The translations under genes and the position numbers were made by a program. Under the pieces are notes generated by a model. It had not been told where the DNA came from and did no database searches. It saw only the letters and a program-made list of their open reading frames with translations. A stretch of DNA of 64,000 bases from Ampelocalamus luodianensis (taxonomy: Eukaryota > Streptophyta > Magnoliopsida > Poales > Poaceae): contig CM070620.1 of the NCBI GenBank assembly GCA_036346255.1, positions 13,318,671 to 13,382,670 of the forward strand. The letters run 5' to 3'. Positions 45,180 to 57,354 of the stretch are shown one piece after another (position 1 is the stretch's first letter; every line of letters begins with the position of its first letter).

Positions 45180-45865
45180 TAGGGTGTCGGATCAAATACA
45201 AATTAAATAGTAGTTTTTTTTATATTTGTATATATATATATTTTTAAATGAATACAAATTCGAATATACTCGAATACGAATAGAATATTATAACAAATAC
45301 GAATCGAATACCTACTCAATTCAGTCGGATTCGAATATCCTACAGCATAACGAAGTTTAAGAGTTGGCACCAGATTTACAGTAATACTTATGCCATTTTT
45401 TCTATGGTTTATCATGTAATCATTGATCATTGGTTTCATTTTAAAACTAACTCTAACTAATTCTAGAGATAGTGTAAATAAATCGGTTATAAACATGTCG
45501 AATTTGGCTAAAAAGCTTTATTGGGGGATGTGCTAAAATAAAATAAAAATCAAATGCCAAATTAGAGTCCACCATGACGACAACCTCGTCGAGATGATCA
45601 AAATACATATATAATATACCCAATTTAGAGATTAAATGCAAAAGATATGTAATAGTTAGTTACTGTTATTACGTCGAATCTCTAGATTCATATTCGATTC
45701 GAGACCTATTTTGCATATTATATTCATATTCGTATTTAACAAAAAAAAACAGATACTATCCGGATTCGTATTCATTTTGTAATTCAAATGCATTTTTGTT
45801 TATCATATTCGCTACTTTCCAAATACGAAGAATAACGGATAATCCGAATCCATTTGACACACCTA
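45180..45865. mobile_element. 686-bp hAT-like element abutting the MITE
   Basis: The left end is TAGGGTGTCGGATCAAAT and the inverted right end is TAGGTGTGTCAAATGGATTC. The interior is rich in CGAATA/TATTCG repeats. The 8-mers AGCAGCCT and CCCAGAAT do not match, so the target duplication is absent or lost. Confidence 0.5.
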
Positions 45866-47640
45866 CCCAGAATGGGACTGATGGGACCCCGTGCGGAGGA
45901 CTTTATCACTTCTCCAATGGAACAGTGCATGCCTGCTTGAAGAGCATGTGCTTTTCAAAAAAGAAGAAGAGAGCATTTTTTTTCTCCGTTTCACTGTTCT
46001 TTCGATGGACAATCTACCATGCACATATGCTCCGCTGCGCACATGGCTTGTCCGGCCGACACCTTATCATTTATCATCCTGTCGGCTGAATCGGGTCATG
46101 CGGCCGGATGCAAGAACTTGAGAAGGAAAACAAGACTTTTTTTTTTAGATAATGAAAGTATAATTTTTGGTCTCTACATTAATTAATTAAGGATGTACAT
46201 AATTATTATATTATTATCAGCTAAAAGTTTAAAATAAAAAATAGCCAAAAGTCAACAATGATAAATAAATTGTCATGCAAAGGCTAGCAAAAAAAAAACC
46301 ACCTAGCGCCGCCTCCGGAACCAATCAGGAGATCGTCCACACGTGAATAGCCGCTACGCAGCAAAGAGGTGATGATGGGCTAGTTTCCGTAGCGACGCCT
46401 CCAAGAAGGGATACGACTCACGTCGTCGTCGCCGGATCAGGAGTTTTCACTCCAGAGCTCAGGTATCGATTCTCCAAAGCAACGCCTTCAAGAAGGTAAA
46501 GCCGCTCAGGTCGACGTCGTTGTCGGATCCAACCAACGAAAGCCAAATCAATAGTTTTCACCCCAAATCGAAGGTACCAGCGCTTTAAGACCACGCCACA
46601 GCACGACCTCGTCATTTGATCCAACCAATGAAGGCCAGATCGCCAAGACGACGTCCGCAACATCCCTAACGGCCAATCACTGCCAGCACCAAAGAAAGGC
46701 GACGTCCACCACAGCCCACGCGTCGGCCGGTTAAAAGTCGTCCACCGGGAAGGAATTGGGCGCCGCTCAAGCCATCACCACCAAGCCGTCGCGATCTCTA
46801 CCAACTGCGCCAAATCTGGATCTGCACCGCGCCACCTCCGTCGTCATGCCATCGACGAAGCCGCGCCGTCGAAAGAAGCCGACAGAGAAGGGCCCCGGAT
46901 CGCGACGCCCGAAGAGGAGCCAGTGGAGAAGGGCCCTAGATCCAACACCGATGAAAGTCCACACCGTTGGAAATCGACGGACAAATGTCGGGCGTCGGGA
47001 GCGCGATGCAGATCAGGCACCACCATTGAGGAGAAGAAGCCCCGCCGCCGCCGTTGGCCGGCCGACGGCGGCGGCGAGGAGGTAGGGAGGAGGAGAGGGA
47101 GGCTTGTTTGGTGGTGGGCAGGGTTTTTAGGAGAAAGTGCGACGGTTTTTGGAAGAAGGGAATTGATACCAGTCTATGTATGCTTGGCGACAACGCCTCG
47201 CCCTGCATGTCCATTGCAGCCACTCTTTTCTTTTCCCTCGACGTTTCTCTTGTACCATGTCCAGATAGGCTAGCATTTGTCGCATGCACTTGAGCCCAAA
47301 ATATTCTGTTTGGCAAAGTCGTGCTTGTCTCTCGCAGAGAGCAAGAACCATAAGCAACGTGCAGTATATCAGCGTTTATCATATATACACGCGTACGATG
47401 AGCGGTGCCAGTGGTCTAGAGCCCACCTCGAAAACGCCCTAGCCACTTCCTCGATAATACAACCTAGCAAACAAAATCAGGCCACTTCTCCACTTCCAAA
47501 AACCAAACCAGCCCAACCCACATACAAAATCAACCCAAACCAAATAATTTTCCTGAAATGGGTTCCCACCCAGCCCCACCCCTGTCAACCCATGGAAGCA
47601 ACCACTCGGGCCCACTCCTCACCAAAGCACCAACGTACTT
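45866..47640. other. Mixed AT-rich and GC-rich repeat-like DNA
   Basis: 46130-46300 is AT-rich. 46300-47270 is GC-rich with frames on both strands that show no domain. 47270-47640 is rich in CCAAACCAACCCA sequence. It could be part of a degraded element leader. Confidence 0.35.
46394..46640. repeat. Degenerate 85-110 bp tandem repeat
   Basis: Segments beginning CGACGCCTCCAAGAAGG (46394) and CAACGCCTTCAAGAAGG (46481) both contain CGTCG...GTCGGATC and AGTTTTCACCCC/ACTCC. A third, poorer copy begins near 46592. Confidence 0.55.
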
Positions 47641-48879
47641 AAGAAATAACATTAAATAATTCATGCGAACAAGGAGAGTATTATGTAAAATCAAGGGGGA
47701 AAAGGGAAATTGAAAAAAAATAGAAACTCACGAAAAATAAGGAAAATCCGTAGAATCACAAAATACAAGGAGAAATTCAGAAAAAATAACGAAAATAATG
47801 ACAAAATTCACATAAAATACTAAAAATATTAAAATTGCTACTACATCCATAATCTGTATCATACCAAAATAGATAAAAAAATACATATCCCTAATTAGTA
47901 GCAAATTGCAAATACATCGTAAAAGGCTAATGCTTAATTGCTTATAATATAGCTTTACAAATCATTAAATGATTCTACTCTTCTCCAAAAGCACACTTGA
48001 TCGAAGATCTCAATCATCGACTTCAAGTAGGATGAAGTCCTGCCATTTTAGTATAACATGCATTAGTAAAGCACAAATGACATGTTATATCTTGCACACC
48101 CGAGATGATGCAAGAATTAGCCACTGTTAACACCTGAAACTATAAAATTACGCATCTCATTCCCTTATCATATAGTAATATCTTTTTAGGGGATATCACG
48201 TAGTAATATTTGCTGTAGATTTCTTTCTACAGATATCTTTGTTATGTAGATTAAGACCTTACTTCAATATAAAAAGCCATCTTGTCGTTTAAATTTTTTG
48301 TTCTTTTGTATACTTATCAGTGAAACAAACATCACAATTTCCTCACAAAGATATTCATTTTTGTCTAACCTTGTAATACAACTATAGAACAGCAACTGCA
48401 CAAAATTTTGGATCTTTATCACTGCAAAAGCTCAAACAAGTCTTCTCACCCGATTAAAGCATCCATCGTAAGCACTCTTCTCATCTGACTAAGAGAAATT
48501 TTCAGCAAAGACAACTAGGACATATAAACAAGCATCGATCGTAGGACATATAAAAAAAATCTTAACAAAATGGAACAGATCCCAAAGGATATAAATTAAG
48601 GTGCAACCACATAATACAGTATGATGGACAAAGCTAAGCAGATTTTTGCCATCTAATTTAGCTTTTGGAATCCTTTGAAAAAATTCACATTAGACGAAAT
48701 TAAGCAAGAGTTAAATAAAGAGTCTCGTGGAGTTGATTTAGTACCTGTTTTGAGTTACCATATTAAGCGTCATGGCTATGATCGCACTCCATTTTCACCT
48801 ACACAAAAAAAACACAAGTTACATCATAGAAATTTGTGATATATAGAACATCTATAAAAAATAACAATTATACCTTCGC
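47641..48879. other. AT-rich DNA, probably 3' flank of the minus-strand hAT remnant
   Basis: Very AT-rich, without supported frames or paired ends. Confidence 0.4.
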
Positions 48880-50820
48880 TAATTGGAACTTTGGTTAGCC
48901 AATCTTTCCCTCAGACCAAAGCTTCAAGCATTTAAAGCTTTAATGAGCTTCGAGTTTCTCCAAGAACCCTACCACTACAGTTGAAGGCAGACTCAGAAGA
49001 CACGGTGGATAGTGGTATTGCAAGGAAATCCTAGGCCATAGCTGATAACACTGGGTACTTTTCAGCATTTTGCTTCCACCAAGACAAAACGTTAAACTTG
49101 TTGGTGCTATTCTCAAACTCATATTCCAAGTATGTGTCAAACTATGACCTTGGTTCACGCCATCTTCTTATTTGCGCCCTATACTGAGCAAGCTCTTCAA
49201 TTTTTCCTTTCCCAAGAACCGGTGTACCAAAACCATGGCTAGCATCGCTGGCACAAGACACTGAGTTTTCACTGTTTTTTGTTACATGTTGTTCATATTT
49301 TTGGAAGTACTTATTTATCCAACCCTAAAGCGATTCCACATTTTTATCAATGTTATCCACGTTTTCACGCACCTTCTTATAAAAGAAATCCAAGTATTTC
49401 ATTTTTTATGGGTCTAATACAGTGGCAATGACAAGGGCAATGTTGAAGTTGTTGTCCCAATACTTGACAAGATTTGTATGCAGAGCACCAGCCAATGCCT
49501 TTATCACATCATTGATCTGCCACTCCCGTCTTCTAAAGCTAGCATGACTAATACATAAGACAATATGCAAGAAGAGATGTGAAGCTAGTTTCATACCAGC
49601 TGATACTACCTTTGTAGCCTCTTCAAAAGCTTTGAGGAAGGTTCATATTGTCACAGCATTTGTCCACTCTTGATCATCTAGTGAAGGTTCTGATTTCTCT
49701 GTGGTGTATCTAGCTAGTACAACTTTGTACTCTAAAGCTTCTCCAATCATATTGAATGTGGAATTCCAACGATTTGGGACATCAAGAATTAGTCTTGATT
49801 TTGCTGGAAGACCCATCCAAGCAGCAGTCCCATTAAATGCTTGGAGTCGTGAGGGTGAAGATTCAATATGCCTGAGCAGGTGACCTATCTTTCCAGTTGC
49901 TACATGAATTGGATTCATTCCATCCTGAATAAAGATATTTAGTATGTGCGCACAACATTTTACATGAAAATGTTGACCATCAAACAACAGGTCTTGTTTT
50001 TGGTTCTCCTCTAACAAGTTACATGTTGCATTATTGTTGCTTGCATTCTCTAGGGTTAGAGCAAACAATTTACTTTTTATAACCCATTCTGCGAGACACT
50101 TGGTAATAGCCTCCTCAATGGCTAAACTTGTATGTAGATACTTAGCATCCTTGAATGCTACTATCTTTTTTTTGAGATTGAAGTTGGCATCAATCTAATG
50201 AGCAGTGACACATATGTACCTTAAGTTTTGTATTGAGGTCCATAGGTCAGAGGTGAGGCAAATGTGAGAATCAAGGCTTTGAAGCTCAGCGCGTAACCCT
50301 TGCTTCATTCGCTCAAACAAACTAAAGTAATCATTACGAAGTGTTTGCCGCCCGAAGGCTCTAAAGGTTGGTTGCATGGATGCCATCTAGTCCTCAAAGT
50401 AGGGGTCCTCAAATTTCTGGAACGAAGCCTCAACATGGATACAAAACTTAGAAATTAGCTCACGTGTTCTGTGGGGATCAAACATAAATGAAATTTGTGA
50501 TGGTTGTTTCTTGATAGTTGCTTGGAATCTCTTTCTATCAGTCTCTTCTATTCTTGGGCACAATTTAGTAGTATGCTTTCTAAGTGCCACTTTTATGGTT
50601 ACATGTCAGCTTCATATGACAATATCTACACACAGCTTTTCGGACACCATCCTCCATTACCGAATTTTGATCAAAGTGTTCCCAAACTTTTGCCCTCCTA
50701 TGTGGAGTTTTTGATGAAAGCTCATCTATAGAGTCACTGTTACCCGAGCTCTCCAACATATCTACAGATATGTTTAAAAACTTGTTCGTCGCCAAAATTA
50801 GCAAATCACCTTTCTTCTAA
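48880..50820 (-). pseudogene. Ac-like hAT transposase with BED finger (RICESLEEPER-like), dead copy
   Basis: On the minus strand the order is complete. The BED zinc finger is at 50580-50700 (VWEHFD, AVCRYCHMKL). The DUF4413-type region and catalytic core follow (ICLTSDLWTS near 50250; CCAHILNIFIQDG near 49940; VPNRWNSTFNMI near 49760). The C-terminal hAT dimerisation domain is near 48960-49120 (SWWKQNAEKYPVL, DFLAIPLSTVSSESAF). One frameshift at about 50585 separates the BED finger from the rest. Below that a single frame is interrupted by about six stops, several explained by C-to-T or G-to-A change. Inactive, decayed mainly by point mutation. Terminal inverted repeats were not identified. 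Confidence 0.88.
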
Positions 50821-50906
50821 AAATAATTTGATTATATACAATGACGACTCCAAATTTCTAATTAGGTCAGGATAGGTCATAGTGCCATTCGAGGATATGT
50901 GGTTTG

Positions 50907-51076
50907 TGCAAGTTCATAAGTCGTTGAACAATTCTAGAGAAAATTTTGGCAGCATCTCCATGCTAGTCTCCAAATACATGTCTTGACAATAAGTCAAGAG
51001 GGTGTGTATCTGGAGAACAATGGCCAGATATTGTCGAAATTTTCTCTAGAATTGTACAATAACTTAGGAACTTGCA
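50907..51076. repeat. 50-bp inverted repeat with 70-bp spacer
   Basis: The arms 50907-50956 and 51027-51076 match at about 42 of 50 positions when one is inverted; they share TGCAAGTTC and ACAATTCTAGAGAAAATTT. Most differences are transitions. Confidence 0.85.
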
Positions 51077-53700
51077 TGGACCTCATATCCTTGAGTTGTC
51101 TAAAATTTTGTGGACAATTCAAGAGCATTTGCTTATAAATATGCCATGTTAGCATATTTATTAACAAGCACCCTCGCAGGGAGACGTAGGTTACGCAACC
51201 TAAACTCTAATGTTGAGCACATTTTATTCATACTTTCCAAGAAAATATAAAATTTGTTGAAACACCAGCATAAACTAATTGTGCAAGCGACTTGAAGAGA
51301 ACATAAATATAAAAAGGTTGTGATTCCCTTGCTTAACTTATAAAGGTGACAAAAAGAACAAAAGGTAGTCATACTCGCAAAAAAAAAACACCAAAAGAAG
51401 AAAAGCCTTAAATTCATCTATATTTACCTCAATACAATAGCTAAAATTTAAAGGTGAAAGTTTAACCGGAGGTGTTTACTTGAGACCTAACTGGAGTTTT
51501 TTCATGCGCTAGGGACCAAAAGGTTTTAGTTTGAGTTGTCAATCCTACCATGGCACAACTAGAAATATACCAGAATTCTCATCACTGTAGAATGTACTAC
51601 TTGCCCTATCAATTTCTACACCCTTAAACATTAGCCACTAGGGAGCAAAGTAAAGGATGACAAGAAGCAGGCACCTCAACAATCATCGGGTCTAGAGTGC
51701 TAGCTCATACTACTAAACAATTCTTCTCCAAGGGAGTAGCAAGCAAAGCAAAGGCATCCATCCCTACCAAGTTCTCGCAAACAAATCTTGGAGAAATCCA
51801 GGGGTAAAGGCGGTGCAAAGCAAGAATATGTGAGAACCATAACGATTAGACTCATCTAAGCAGTAAATTAAATTCATCTCAACGGTAATAGCAAACAAAT
51901 AGAATGTGTGACAACTCAATAACATACAACATCTCATTATCAAGAGTTTACAACATGATCTTCTCAATCAAGAATACAACATCGATACAAACTCTGACTA
52001 ATTACAATAGTTCTTTACGTCAATGAATAAATAAAAATTTACAACTTTGAGTACATTACAAAATAAAATTTTCAACAAATGATTAAATTACAAAACCAAA
52101 ACTCCTGCATGCTTTGTAGCCTCAATCAACTACATCTCTTTTTCGTGTATTGTGAGCCAGTAGCGCCTTCCCGAACCAACCCAAAGTCCTGCCACCTTGC
52201 CATTTTCATTGTCCACAAAAACTAAAAGACCAACAGCAAACCAAAAGCTATGAAGTGAAGTTAGAAGTAAAAAAGTACTGTCATTAGATCGCATGAAGCT
52301 CATCGAGGTCCCCAGACTGATCGAGGTCAGTCGGCATCCTCTCACTTCGGTGGGTTTCATCACCCGATAGTTATAAAAATCCGATACCCACGTTCTACAG
52401 ACTTACCTCTACTGCAGAAAATCTGGAGCATAGTATCAGAGACCTCCCTTGGACCAAAGGTCCTTAAGCCAACAGTCAGCTGTGAGAGTGGAATGGGTAA
52501 GGTGAGGGCAAAACCGGCATGCACAGGGAATGAGAGAGAGGGTGATAGAGAGCTTCTCAATTCATAAGCCCTCCTCCCTCACAAAGCCTCACAAGCCACA
52601 CTCACAACCGAGAACCCCACCTAAGCAAGCAAGCCAAGACCAAACCTCAACATCTCCACCCCACCCCCATTTCCTTCCCTCAACTGAAGGCATCCAAAGA
52701 CAAAGCAACAAGCAAGTGCTCTGTTAAGCCAAGAGCAAAAAACCAACCGTGGAGAGGTAGTGAAGAAGGAGAGGAGCTCAAAGGAGTCAAGGAAGACCGA
52801 TGGAGCAGGGACGACAATAGCGACAACCTAGAACCATCAACGACCACTGGGGACCAAGCCAAGCCGACAAGGACAAGGAGGGACAGAAGGGACCAACGAG
52901 AACACGAGGAGAGCTCCATCACCACCACGACCATCATCATCAACCCGACCAAGCTAAGCAAGGTAGCCCACCATTCTCCCCCCACACACACTGTTATTTT
53001 TGTACAATAGGAACCACACCATATGAACTAAACAGTGCACAGAGAGCACGCAACAATAGCCATACCATCACCCAAGTCCATCACAAAGCAAGGGAGGAAG
53101 GGGTAGAGAGAGAGAGAGAAAGGGGAGTAGACGAGAGGTATACCTCGGTGAGACCACAACAACGACGACGTACCACTGTCGGCATAGCTACTTGCACCCG
53201 ACGACCTTCGCACTCCCCGGTGTGCGGGAGGCCTCGAGCCCTGCCGTAGCTAGCCAAGGTAGCCCACCTCTATCATCTTCACCATGCGTGAGGAAAAAAC
53301 AACAAACATCAGCAAATGAATCAAGTCCGAGACATAAAACCGAAATAACAAAAGGGGAAAGGGGGGAAATCGAATCCAGGTGAGAAGGAAGCCAAATCCT
53401 AGCCACAGTCCATAGATCCGGCGGTCTAGCAATTGGAGCTGGGTGGGCCAAACAACAGAGAAGGCGAGCAGGCAGGCCAAACACAGAGAAGGCGAGCAGA
53501 CCGAGCGGGCCTAGCCGCCGGGCGTAGGGCAGTAGGGAGAGGCCGGAGACGACGCCAGAGAGCAACCAGAGAGAGAGCGCGAGAGTTCCTCATGAGCAAG
53601 CCTTCAGCCGAAGCAAACACCGGAGAAGAAGAATGGGGAAAAGAAGAAGCAGGGAGAGGTCGGCTAAAGGCTTTCGGCTGAGTAAAGCAAAAGGGATTAG
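51077..53700. other. No gene recognised
   Basis: 51077-52130 is AT-rich. A minus-strand frame at 52130-52363 (ending VAGLWVGSGRRYWLTIHEKEM) is not recognised. 52500-53700 is CA- and GA-rich with leader-like composition and GAGAGA runs near 53106, possibly the 5' half of the gypsy LTR that follows. Confidence 0.4.
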
Positions 53701-55449
53701 GTGAGAGGAGAGAAAGAGAGATAAGTGCTAGTGAGGAGTAGTAGTAGTAGGGTTAGTAGTAGAACTGAACACTACTAGTAGTAAGTGTCAGTGCAATGTA
53801 GCGTGTGCACGGCATACCTGTGGATATCGGACAAATCGTAAGAAATACAAATTTGTGAGCCAAGTGAGGAAAGATAGCAATAGATCGATTGGTAGAAAAT
53901 AAAAGCGAGAAAAGGAGCAAAATTAATTTAAGGTGCTAGAATTAAATTGTTGAAAAATAAAATCACTAAACTGAATAAAACTCAGTGATAGACCATTCGA
54001 TCTAATAGTGATTGAGGGGAGGGATTAATCCACTGATGACACTTAATTAAATCAGTGCGAGTGCGTGTAGTAATTTGGGCGATAAAACACGAGAGTAGGC
54101 AACCTCGAGCCTAGAGCTGATAGACTAGAACAACCGCCGATGGGGAGTGTTAACCTAATGGGGATCCAAAAAATATTATTAAATTAAAATATGATGAAAC
54201 AGAAGATCAACTGATTAATGTACGCATAGTAGCACCAAAACCAACCAAGTATTTATTTTTTATTCGCGTATGCCATATATTTGCGAAAGACGAACCGGCT
54301 TAGGTAGGAATAACTGATCCAGGATCCATTGACGCTGATCTTTACTACGATTACGAAGGCCAACCTATCACTTGAACATCAACTTAGTTATATTAAATGT
54401 AAAAGTTACCTTTTTGTATCATTATATATATGTGCATCAAAATTATCTCTCAAAATCAAATCGGATAAAAGAGATAAAGAGAAAAGAGATGAAGCATGAG
54501 AGAAGAGAAGTACAGATGAGATGAGCAGTTGTACTGTAAGAGAAATATTAGGATGGTAAAAGGGGCCCTTGGAAGGAAAGAGAAGATGGAAGAGGTGGGA
54601 CCCTTTACATATGGATAATATATAAGGACCAACAAAATTCTTACTCAGATAAGGGGCTGTATTTATGTGCTAGCCATTTTCCCGTTTGGTTGGCCAGAAA
54701 ATGCTACCTTGTTATGTGGCTATACCCTTCACATCGTGTAAGTAATATCGTGTGAGTTATATAGGAACCCAGAACCGGTAGAAGTCCAGAAGTGGGGGAT
54801 CCAAGGTGCTATAGTAGCGCAAGGTGGAGTGTTGGGTGCGGAGATGACCGGCCCAACCAACACTATTGGAACTCGGTGGAGGACTGGGTGAGCGCCCCAG
54901 GACAGTGACGGAAAATAATGGGTGGAGACTTAATCACGTAACATGGAAAACCTTCCGTACTCTGAACTTGACATCGCATCAAAGGAAATGTGGGAGACCT
55001 AGCTTAAGAGAGCTCAGGGTAGCTATGGGTAAAGTGGTACAAAGACTGTGCAGTGCTATATAAAATCATGAATTCACGCATGTCTCCTGGATTGGAGTCT
55101 ACGGTGACCGCTACAGGTCTATCTTCTCACCGAGTGATAAGTAATCTTTTCAGAATTAAAACTTGTTACTTAAATTTTGATGAATTATTTTCTAGAGAAA
55201 GAGGTGAGCTAGAAAATGTGATAATCAATAGAGAAGAGTCATACAGTGCATCTTTGCTAATAAATACTTGCTGAGTACACTAGTACTCATTCTTGCTATT
55301 ATTCTACTTTTTAGATCCTAGTCCAACCGGGGATTATCACGAGTGGGATGAAGGATACGCAGGTACTGATGAGACCCTAGGAGGCGAGGGCACTTACTAC
55401 GAGAATTAGGGTGAGGTGGACAACCTATTCTGCGATTGGGACGAGTAGG
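53701..55449 (+). mobile_element. 3' part of a gypsy-like LTR
   Basis: It carries AT-rich DNA, then TGCTGAGTACAC at 55269 and the frame GDYHEWDEGYAGTDETLGGEG near 55330-55410, both landmarks shared with large rice gypsy LTRs (compare 36602). It stops abruptly at about 55449, where CACTA sequence begins in the middle of a hairpin, so one element truncates the other. Confidence 0.5.
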
Positions 55450-55653
55450 CAGACGGTTCCATGATAGAACCGTCTGTGATATGTCTTTCCTATCACTGTC
55501 TCCCGCGCGATGTGTCTCTTCATCTCACGACCGCACCAATATGTACCTCTTCATCTCCTGCTCCAGCTTTAGTACTTGTTTTATAAATAGACATCCCCTT
55601 CTAAAAGTGATTTCTCACGAACCTCCTTGATCCCCTTTCTCCACAAACTCCAA

Positions 55654-56181
55654 ATGGCTTCCTCTCTCGTCTCGGCTGTATTGGGCTACATTGTGGTTGT
55701 GTACTCGCACCTCTCTGGTCGCAACTTGGCCTAAGTTGCGAACAAGCCGTCTGTTCGCAATGTCATCCGTTGTAGACCCTTCGATCTACCGGAGACCATA
55801 GAGGCCATCATCTGTCGATTGGAGCTCCTCCTCCAACAGACCAGTGCGAGGGTCTCCAGCATCCGGCTAATAAACCTCATCGTGGAGATTGTCCTATGGA
55901 ACTATTTGGTCCGCACTGAGGATGCAACCCGGAGAGTTGAGGATGCAGGAGAACGGGTCGACCTCGCCGAGACGGAGGAGACCAGGGCTGATGGCCTCTG
56001 GGCTATATGGGGCTTGATTACGGAGTCCGAACGGCTACAAGAGCAAATTGAGCGTGCAAGGTCACAGGTGGAGGCGTTTGGTGAGACAGTTGCTGATCCC
56101 GCCACCACTGAAGCCGATGAGACGGCTTACGAACATTTGAAGACTAAGATAGGATCGCTGATCCTTTTTTATCGTCTGTGA
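55654..56181 (+). pseudogene. Unidentified 175-codon ORF between CACTA subterminal repeats
   Basis: One frame runs from ATG (55654, MASSLVSAVLGYIVVVYSHL) to TGA (56179-56181), with a single in-frame TAA at about 55732. The N-terminus is hydrophobic. The rest is acidic and basic in alternation (RLQEQIERARSQVEAFG) and is likely coiled-coil. The final codons and stop coincide with a subterminal-type motif (ATCGTCTGTGATGT). A CT-rich, TATAAATA-containing leader (55585) precedes it. I do not recognise the protein; it may be a gene fragment captured by the CACTA element. Confidence 0.55.
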
Positions 56182-56453
56182 TGTAAAAACGATATGGTAT
56201 TTTTTATCGTTTGTGATGTAAATAGGATATGGTCTTTTTTATCGTCTGTTTATTACTGGGCAATTCATTTTAGTAATTAATTGCGCATATACAGGCTCCG
56301 TACGCTATCACAGACGGTTCCATCAAGAACCATATGTGATAATATCCTCATCACAGACGGTTCCAAAGGAGTCGTCTGTGTTGAACATCACAGACGGTTG
56401 GTAATAAGAACCGTCTGTGATATGCCTCATCACAGACAGCTCTTATTACTAAC

Positions 56454-57309
56454 TAGGGATGTTCATTTCTAAACCGAACCGAAAAAACCGAACCGTACCG
56501 GTCAACTCGGTTTGACTGGTATTCGGTACGGTTTTTGAAAATTTGGTTTTCTGGTATTTCGGTTTTTTCGGTAAAAACCGGTCAAAAACTGAAAAAACAA
56601 AAAAAAAACAAAATCTGTAAACATACGCGCTCTGGTCGGCCACTCGGTCTTGGAGCCTCGGATGCTCGCTGGTGTCTTTGGTGTGGTGGGTGGCTGGCCG
56701 CTGAGCCGCTCGCCGCCTTTGTCATTCTTGTCTTTGGCGCCGCCGCCTAGGTCTGCGGAGTCGCGGCCGCCGCTAATCGATGTGCTGTGTGGGACTACGG
56801 GAGTGCAGGGTGCCATGCCATTGCCACCGGCTGCTGAGTGCTGTGCCCAGTGCAGCTTGTTGACTTGTTGCCTTGTTGGCTGCTGCAATGGCTGCACACA
56901 TGAATGCACTGCCGATTGCCGAGTGACACAACCAAAAAACAAGGGCATTAATTATCATGCAGTGTATTACCGTATCATGGCAATTAGATGTTGTTGCATA
57001 ATTGCTTGCTTCAACAATTATGAGTATTGAGAAGAGCTGAGTGCAAGTTGGTGAATAGTGTTCATTGCTCATGTGTTAGGGCCAATAATCAATATTTGTG
57101 AGTTGCGACCGCACTAAAGAGTCGTCATATCATATCCAATTCACGTCAACTTTGGTAAATATGGTATTTACCGATACCATACCGAAAAAATTGGGATTTA
57201 CCGAAATGGAACCGTATTTTTAAAAACACCGTATTTACCGAACTAACGATACCGTATATACCGTATTTACTGAACCGAACAAACCGAAAAAACCGAATGA
57301 ACACCCCTA
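56454..57309. mobile_element. 856-bp hAT element inserted in a CACTA hairpin
   Basis: The ends are TAGGGATGTTCATTTC and, inverted, TAGGGGTGTTCATTCGG. Perfect 8-bp duplications TTACTAAC lie at 56446-56453 and 57310-57317. Subterminal CCGAACCGAAAAAACCGAA and CGGTATTTACCG motifs are frequent. The GC-rich interior (56640-56830) may be a gene fragment; no domain was recognised. Confidence 0.92.
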
Positions 57310-57354
57310 TTACTAACCGTCTGTGATATACTCCTCATGACAGACGGTTCCTTT

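Noticed and set aside
46756..47382. Several frames above 100 codons on both strands
   Set aside because: GC-rich repeat-like DNA with mutually overlapping frames and no family resemblance.
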